Assembly: GCA_027475525.1 (NCBI GenBank)
Contig: JAMWFC010000053.1
Span: 62,001-126,000, forward strand
Origin: Macrolepiota albuminosa
Lineage: Eukaryota; Basidiomycota; Agaricomycetes; Agaricales; Agaricaceae
Direction of reading: 5' to 3'
DNA: 64,000 nucleotides
Shown in pieces: positions 58,843-64,000 of this stretch; the first letter of the stretch is position 1, and each line of letters begins with the position of its first letter. Made by a program: the position numbers and the translations under genes. The notes below the pieces were generated by a model. It was given only the letters and a program-made list of their open reading frames with translations. It searched no databases and was not told where the DNA came from.

Positions 58843-59812
58843 TGTAAGGGCAATGCTGAATGTCTGCAGAACTCCTTCCACAGACTAGCAAGTGCTGGTG
58901 ACAAGCAAGAATTGAGCAGGCATAGAGGCAGGCAAGAGACCAGCAAGGCTAACCAAGCAGTTGGATGTTGCTAGAGAGTGTAAGGGCGACCTCTAGAGGC
59001 TGTGGCTCAGTCACACAGCTGGCAGAGGGAGATCCAAAGTGTATTAGAATATATACTGACAATATCAAGGTAGCTACTCACCTGGCAGAGGGAGATCCAA
59101 AGAGAACAAGTCTAGAGATTCCCTATGCCAGGTTGGACGCTTCTGGAGCCTCTGAAGCATGGGAAACAACTGTACAGTACAACAAAACCTTAAAAACTTG
59201 AAAATTGCCTACACAAACACTTGTACAAATAAGGGGCAAACTCTGGCAAACTCTGGCTTATATAAGCGGTCTGGAAGCGGTGCTGAGTGGGCCCACACTT
59301 GTCTGAATGGTGGCTAAAGAACCAGAGCATCTCAAGGGCTGAGAGTAGTACTAACAGATAGTGTTGAAAGAATAGAAACAGTGAAATGAAATAATGTCAG
59401 AAGAAATAAGAGAATGAATGGAAGGAGAGTGAAGAGATAAGGAGTGAGAAAAGGAAGAAATGAGGAGTCCCCTGGCAGAGAGCTTACAGTCAATTTGGTG
59501 TGTAGGCCAGGAAAACACTGCTATTGTTCAGCCTGGAGATATTCTATCCCACTGGCTGCCTATATATACTACATTGGTGGCTGTGCTATTACTAATACTG
59601 TTTACTAAGCAGGCCCTAGTATGTAAAGGAGTATGACTAACAATAATTGATGCTGAGTAAAGTCCATGCATATGACTCATCAAGGCTGACTACTTAAGAG
59701 ATGAAGGGAAAAGAGTGGGCCAAGCAGCTGGTCAGATCTGCTAGGAATAGGCACATCATCAGACTAAGCTCGGAATAGGTTTGGACACAGTCCAAAGACT
59801 GGTCCCCTGACA
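58843..59812 (-). repeat. LTR of the gag-only element, split by a nested solo LTR
   Basis: LTR sequence runs 58,843-58,978 and resumes at 59,478 or 59,483, ending at 59,812 next to AATTC. It matches 57,225-57,702 once the insert is removed. Confidence 0.88.
58979..59477. mobile_element. Solo LTR, 499 bp, nested in the LTR above
   Basis: Starts TGTAAGGGCGACCTC and ends GTCCCCTGGCA (TG...CA), flanked by the duplication GAGAG at 58,974-58,978 and 59,478-59,482. It contains two copies of CTGGCAGAGGGAGATCCAAAG (about 59,021 and 59,082) and a purine-rich 3' third. A similar motif occurs at 49,782-49,815. No internal region remains, so it is probably the product of LTR-LTR recombination. Confidence 0.85.
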
Positions 59813-59817
59813 AATTC

Positions 59818-60570
59818 TGGATAGAGAGTGGGGCTGTGCCCACAAGCTAGAGTAGACTGCTGGCCAAGCAGTGCTCTCTGCAAATGCCCAAAGCTAGAAG
59901 GAGATAAGTTGGAGCAGAGAGTGAAAATATGTTTCTCTAGCTGTTGGTGGAGCCAGCCTATAAGGTAAATTCTCAAAAACACCCCTCTGCCCTTTTAGAA
60001 GCCCTGTCTGAAAGGACTACCAAAACCCAGGCAGCACCTTGCAAGCTTTGCCTGGAAATACTTTATATATGTCTGCAACAAATAATCTACAACTAACCTC
60101 TACTCACAATTATCTAGGTACCATGGTATCAGGCTCAAGCCTCTGCCTATCAAGAAGGGGGAGAGCCTCACCCACCAGCAATTCTCCCAAGGAAAGATGG
60201 GTAGAGATAGGTGGCAGACAGGTGCAATGGGGCCAAAGCAAGCTCCACAATGCATGGAGGACTACCAACTCAATGAGCAATGAACAGAGGCATGACACAA
60301 TGGGGACAGACAGCCCACCATCACCCTCCATGCTCCACAGGCATGATAAAGAGAATCAGCTTGGACAAAATCACAGCACAATAAACAGGAGCAAAAAACC
60401 TCCCTCCAGAGCAGACTGCTTAAAATCTGCAGATAATGGATGGCCTGCAGATAGCAGAACAAGACAGGGATAATCACACCCCCCTCCAGGCATCTCATTG
60501 CACCTTCCTGGAGAACAAACATGCACCTAATCATTGCAGATGTGTTGTTTATATACAAAGGCATCTATAT
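59818..60570 (+). pseudogene. Decayed LINE sequence between the LTR element and the endonuclease
   Basis: Resumes the DNA interrupted at 57,224. A plus-strand frame of 144 codons (60,039-60,473) is low in structure, and I cannot assign it to a domain. By position it would be the end of ORF1. Confidence 0.35.
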
Positions 60571-61270
60571 GAGTTGCATCAGTAAATATAAGAGGTTACA
60601 TAGAACCAGGTGGTAACTCCACTAAGTGAAACCACATAATCAACTTGTGTGAGACAAGAAAATTGGCATCCTGGCAGTCCAAGAGACTCACTTGACAGAA
60701 GAGAGAAGAGCTAAAATTGAAAACCTCTTTGGAAAAAGACTGAAGATTGTAATCTTGGAGTTTCCAGAGCATCCCACACAAAGGGGGGGAGTGGCCTTTG
60801 TGATGAATAGAAGCCTAGTCAATGTAGAAAACATGAGCCTAACAGAGATAGTGCCTGGCAGAGAGGCACTGCTTAAGATGACCCAGCACAAGAATAAAAA
60901 GATCTTCTTGCTAGCAATTTATGCACCAAATATAACTGCAATAGATGCTGAGGACAATGCAGCCTTTTAGATTAAAATATAGGATTATCTGGAAGATAAA
61001 CTGGAGAGAAAGATAGATGTTGTCCTAGGAGACTTTAATATAGTTGAAGAAGCCCTGGACCACCTCCCATCAAGAAACAACCCAGCAAGAGCAACTAAAG
61101 CTCTCTGGAACCTAAAGCAAGAAGCAACTAATGCTCAATCATGCTTTGACAGATCTACATATCAGAGAAAGTGTTCAAAATGGCTAAAAAATGGAGAATC
61201 AACACTCATGGTATTCCTAGGTCAGACTATGACCTAGTTTCTCTTGAGTCTATTGTATTGAGCAAGTGAA
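60571..61270 (+). pseudogene. LINE endonuclease (exonuclease-endonuclease-phosphatase fold), no RT following
   Basis: Start ASVNIRG, then, after a one-base frame slip, ILAVQETHLTEERR (about 60,664-60,705), GGVAFVMNRSLVN, IFLLAIYAPNITA, VVLGDFNIVEEALDHLPSRN (61,020-61,080) and, near 61,185-61,240, WRINTHGIPRSDYDLVS. These are the ordered motifs of an APE-type LINE endonuclease. The final SDH is SDY here. Stops and frame slips show it is dead. No reverse transcriptase follows, so the element is truncated. Confidence 0.85.
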
Positions 61271-61601
61271 AAAGTTATAAGTAACAAAGCTGAGTTGGAC
61301 TTCACCAAATTTTTAGAAAGGGAAACACTCAGTAAGTCATCATAGCAAAAAACTCTTGGCATGAGTTGTGCAAAGCACTAAGTGTTGGCAACATGCTAGC
61401 ACTGTGGCTTGACTACATAAGAGAATGTCTGTTGAGTATAGTATGGTAAGTATTAGAGAGATAAGTAGGGTAAGTAGTGGAAAAGAAGAGCTTATTATTA
61501 TCTTTTCTAATTGTTTTCTTCTTCTTTAAACATGGTTGGCAAGTTATCATTGTTCAATAAGTCAGTTTTTTCAAGTTCTCAAAGTTTAACAGTGTTGATG
61601 T
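61271..61601. other. Junction between LINE fragment and gypsy fragment
   Basis: No coding signal. Several AGTATGGTAAGTATTAG-like short repeats lie near 61,437-61,480. Confidence 0.4.
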
Positions 61602-63059
61602 CTAGCGCTTCAAGCAGCAAGTCAATTTGTTCTCTGGCAAGATATGGCAACAAGCAAAAGGCAGCAATGGGTCGATGTAGGACTGAACCATCAAAGGTCC
61701 CAGATAGCATGAGTGCATTTTCTTGTTGTAAGATGTCTCTATTTTGGAGTTGCACATAAGTACTAGCGCTCCTCTTAGAAAGTTGTAATCCTTGATAGTG
61801 GTGCTATGTTCTGTCTCAAACTGAAGGGCTGCTTGGCAACAAGCACTAAAGACCACTTCATGGAGTTGCTTTAAATCTTTTTTTCTTTGTTAAAGGTCAA
61901 CAGCTTTCCTGGTGATCAGGTCAGTAGTTGCTAAGATGCTGTTGGGTGCTGGTTGGAGATAGGTTGCTTCTATAATGTTGGCAGGGAGTAAAGAATGGGT
62001 GCCAGTAGCTGTGTAATAGGAAGAACAACTCATGTGCTTATGGATTGTGACTCTTTCTGACCAAAATACTGAGTATGTTGCTTTACTCTAACAATATTTG
62101 TCACCATTGACTGCCTTGAAGAATGCTTGCCAAATGTCAAAGTGTGGTCTCTCTACCAGGCTATTGGTGCACTTGTTATAGCCAGATACTCAAATATGAT
62201 GGATGTTGTACTTCTTGGTGAGATATGTCAGCGCTTTAATAATTGGCACACCATTGTCCATGACAATCTCTCTTAGTGCTTCTCACTGGCAAATGACATT
62301 TTTAAATAGCCACTTGGCAACTGCCTCAGTATTTTCTCTTTAAAGCATTCAGAGTTCAGGCTAGTAGATTAGCAAGCAGTGACCAGATTTGGGCATGTGC
62401 ATATGTAGCGTAGTCTGCTATATGGCGTTGGCCACATAGCTTTACTTACTGTAGTCGATATTATATTATTATTATAATATAATATTATTATTTACTGTAC
62501 TATAAATAAGTTACATGTGCTGCTTACTAAGCAGCTTATTTTGTTGTAAACTACATTGTCAATAGACCGGTCTGGTCTGATTCAGTGTTGTGTGCATACT
62601 AAGCTCTCTCAAATTCGTAACTTCGTTACAGCATAGTATCAATGTAAATTTTGCTGAAGAGAGGAGCTGGTGTTGCAACAGTTGGTGGGATAAGCACTTG
62701 GCATGTTTGCTGAATTTGGCAGAGGTGGCAAGTCCTAATGTATCATATGATATTAGCACTAGCGTGTGGCCACCAAAATCATTTCAATAAAGAGGCTTGG
62801 ATAGCATAAAGATCTCTATGTCCAAGCTCATCATGCATGGTGTGCAGGACTTGTAAGCAACTTTCTTGTTTAATGACTAATTTATGAGTGCCATCTCAAT
62901 TTTGTTGTCAAAGACGGTTGTTGGTGATGACACCAACTGTGGTTGAATGTGCTGGATGTATATGCAGTACAATGCTGTCTCTAGTGCCTGGCATATGTAG
63001 TTGTGAGGAGTCCTGACAGGGTCCTGGTGTGCTTGAGCAGATGTAATAGAACAATGCAC
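61602..63059 (-). pseudogene. Ty3/gypsy integrase remnant
   Basis: Read on the minus strand from 63,059: a lead-in (LVIKQESCLQVLHTMHDELG), the HHCC zinc motif (LHTMHDELGHRDLYA, then CHLCQ), a stop at 62,779-62,781 exactly where RFWWP is expected, and KIYIDTM for the first catalytic Asp. Further stops and AT-rich sequence (62,459-62,515) follow. Then come LREIVMDNGVPIIKALTYL (second Asp region), a SLVERPHFDIW-like stretch, LLPANIIEATYLQPAP, and a C-terminal frame to 61,602. Many stops sit at former CGA, CAA or CAG codons. Confidence 0.8.
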
Positions 63060-63400
63060 TAAATGATAGCACCTCAGATGCTACCTAGCAAATGGTAAGT
63101 GCCGTAGCTTAAGCAAAGATAAAGAGAAAAAGATGAGTAGTGCAGCGTAATGTGCCCATAGGTGGCACTGTAAATGACAAAAATGAGATAGACAAAGCTA
63201 GTGCCCAACTTAGTAATGAAGTCAGGCAAAGCTAGCACAATTTGAATGCTAAGTGTAACTGGGGGCTCAAGAGGTTACAATTTGTTGTTATATATATGTG
63301 AAGTAGCTAACTTATATACTATGCACTACTGTGTTTTCCAAGATAAATCCATCTGCAGCGCTACCTCCTAGCACCTCTTCTCATAGTTTCCTCTAATGAT
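62880..63400. repeat. Retroelement sequence inverted relative to 48,880-49,345
   Basis: See the left copy for shared motifs. This copy adjoins the gypsy integrase on the minus strand. Confidence 0.6.
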
Positions 63401-63569
63401 GACCTGTCAATGGCGACCAACGGTGACTCTAAATTGACTTAGAATTATATGGGTCTGCTCACTCTTAATATAATTCTGATTGGCCAGAGTGTTTTGGGAT
63501 ATGGTCAGAAAATTCTCAACAAACACTGTGAGCGCTAATGTCAGTGTTACTTATTGTATCAATTCCTGA

Positions 63570-63960
63570 CAGGTCCAGATGTCGGGTTTAAGTATATCCT
63601 ATGCTGCCATCATTGATTCTTTTAGACTTCTGATTGAGGTGCCTTGTCAAATGGCAGCACCTACTGATGACCCCTTCTGGAGATGATCAGGGTTTGGTTA
63701 GAGTTCCCCTCCCACCGTCATGTTAGCGCTATACATTCTGAGCCTCCTTGGTCCTTGAAATAAATGAATAGAGTGTGCTGAAGAACTGGTAACTGGAGAT
63801 TAGGGTCAATGGATAAGTCCTGCAATAGAGCAACAGAGCTAGGGCTGCTCTATACCCAAACTAGTTGTTAGAGTCTCTAGTATGTCAAGTATTGGTTGGC
63901 CTATAATGTTCTTTGATGTGCTCAGTCTGAGTAGAAGCCTATCATTGGTAAAGAAGAAGT
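63570..63960. repeat. Retroelement fragment in direct orientation with 48,455-48,870
   Basis: Shares GGTTTAAGTATATCC-like sequence, CTTCTGATTGAGGTGCCTTG, TGAGCCTCCTtGGTCCTTGAA-type sequence and GAGTAGAAGCCTATCA with the left copy. Differences are mostly transitions. The window ends inside it or just past it. Confidence 0.6.
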
Positions 63961-64000
63961 GTGTAGTGCAGTAGATAAATATAGCATATTGTTCACTGGT

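Larger units (their letters stand above)
57225..59812 (-). mobile_element. Non-autonomous LTR retrotransposon carrying only a gag-like frame (TR-GAG type)
   Basis: Direct repeats 57,225-57,702 and 58,843-59,812 both begin TGTAAGGGCAATGCTGAA and end CCTGACA. The 5-bp duplication AATTC lies at 57,220-57,224 and 59,813-59,817. The interior is about 1.1 kb and has one gag-like frame on the minus strand; no protease, RT or integrase. The LTRs differ at many transition sites, so this insertion is older than the copia element. The right LTR is enlarged by a solo LTR. Confidence 0.88.

Noticed and set aside
62459..62515. AT-rich tract as centromeric or replication-origin sequence
   Set aside because: Only about 55 bp of TTA/TAA repeats inside a dead gypsy element; a simple sequence expansion explains it.
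1..64000. CRISPR array or prokaryotic operon
   Set aside because: Introns, nuclear tRNA intron and eukaryotic gene families throughout; no regularly spaced short repeats.

Overview
This window looks like nuclear DNA of a basidiomycete, most likely an agaricomycete. Genes are split by many short introns of about 45-65 bp, with GTATGT/GTAAGT-type donors and CAG/TAG acceptors. The gene set is fungal: sterol glucosyltransferase, sterol C-22 desaturase, GH72 glucanosyltransferase, SUR7/PalI. The tRNA-Lys carries an intron. Species cannot be fixed from the sequence alone.

Positions 1-47,400 are ordinary gene-dense euchromatin. In order: an F-BAR/RhoGAP protein (-), an ABCC/MRP transporter (+), an RRM plus CCHC-knuckle RNA-binding protein (-), a GPI-anchored GH72 enzyme (-), tRNA-Lys(CTT), a SUR7/PalI membrane protein (-), an ATG26/UGT51 sterol glucosyltransferase (+), a 2OG-Fe(II) oxygenase (-), RIC1 (-), a PRELI/Ups lipid-transfer protein (-), a metallo-beta-lactamase-fold hydrolase (-), LipB octanoyltransferase (+), an NAD(P)-binding protein (+), ATP11 (-), eIF4A (-), a small probably mitochondrial helical protein (-), ERG5/CYP61 (+) and a second P450 (-). 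Several neighbours (PRELI, LipB, ATP11, the small helical protein) are mitochondrial, and two (ATG26, ERG5) act on sterols. No obvious biosynthetic cluster is present.

The gene-rich part contains one clear mobile element at 31,748-34,760. It has perfect 15-bp terminal inverted repeats and a 7-bp target duplication, and it sits in the short divergent promoter between the MBL hydrolase and LipB. Its only gene is multi-exon and encodes an SQAP-repeat protein with no transposase I can recognise. This is the best candidate here for something undescribed.

From about 47,400 to the end the window is a nested repeat island. A decayed older element (LINE-like, with an endonuclease domain at 60,571-61,270) is interrupted by a full-length Ty1/copia element (51,476-56,972; near-identical 301-bp LTRs, TSD AGAAC, dead coding region) and by a gag-only LTR element (57,225-59,812; TSD AATTC). 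One LTR of the gag-only element holds a 499-bp solo LTR (TSD GAGAG). Further right is a decayed Ty3/gypsy integrase whose repeats recur near 48,500-49,350. Many stop codons in these elements look like C-to-T changes (CGA to TGA, CAA to TAA, CAG to TAG), as expected from RIP-like or methylation-driven decay.

Gene models were spliced by eye. Gene ends are reliable where a start or stop is quoted; internal exon borders are approximate.
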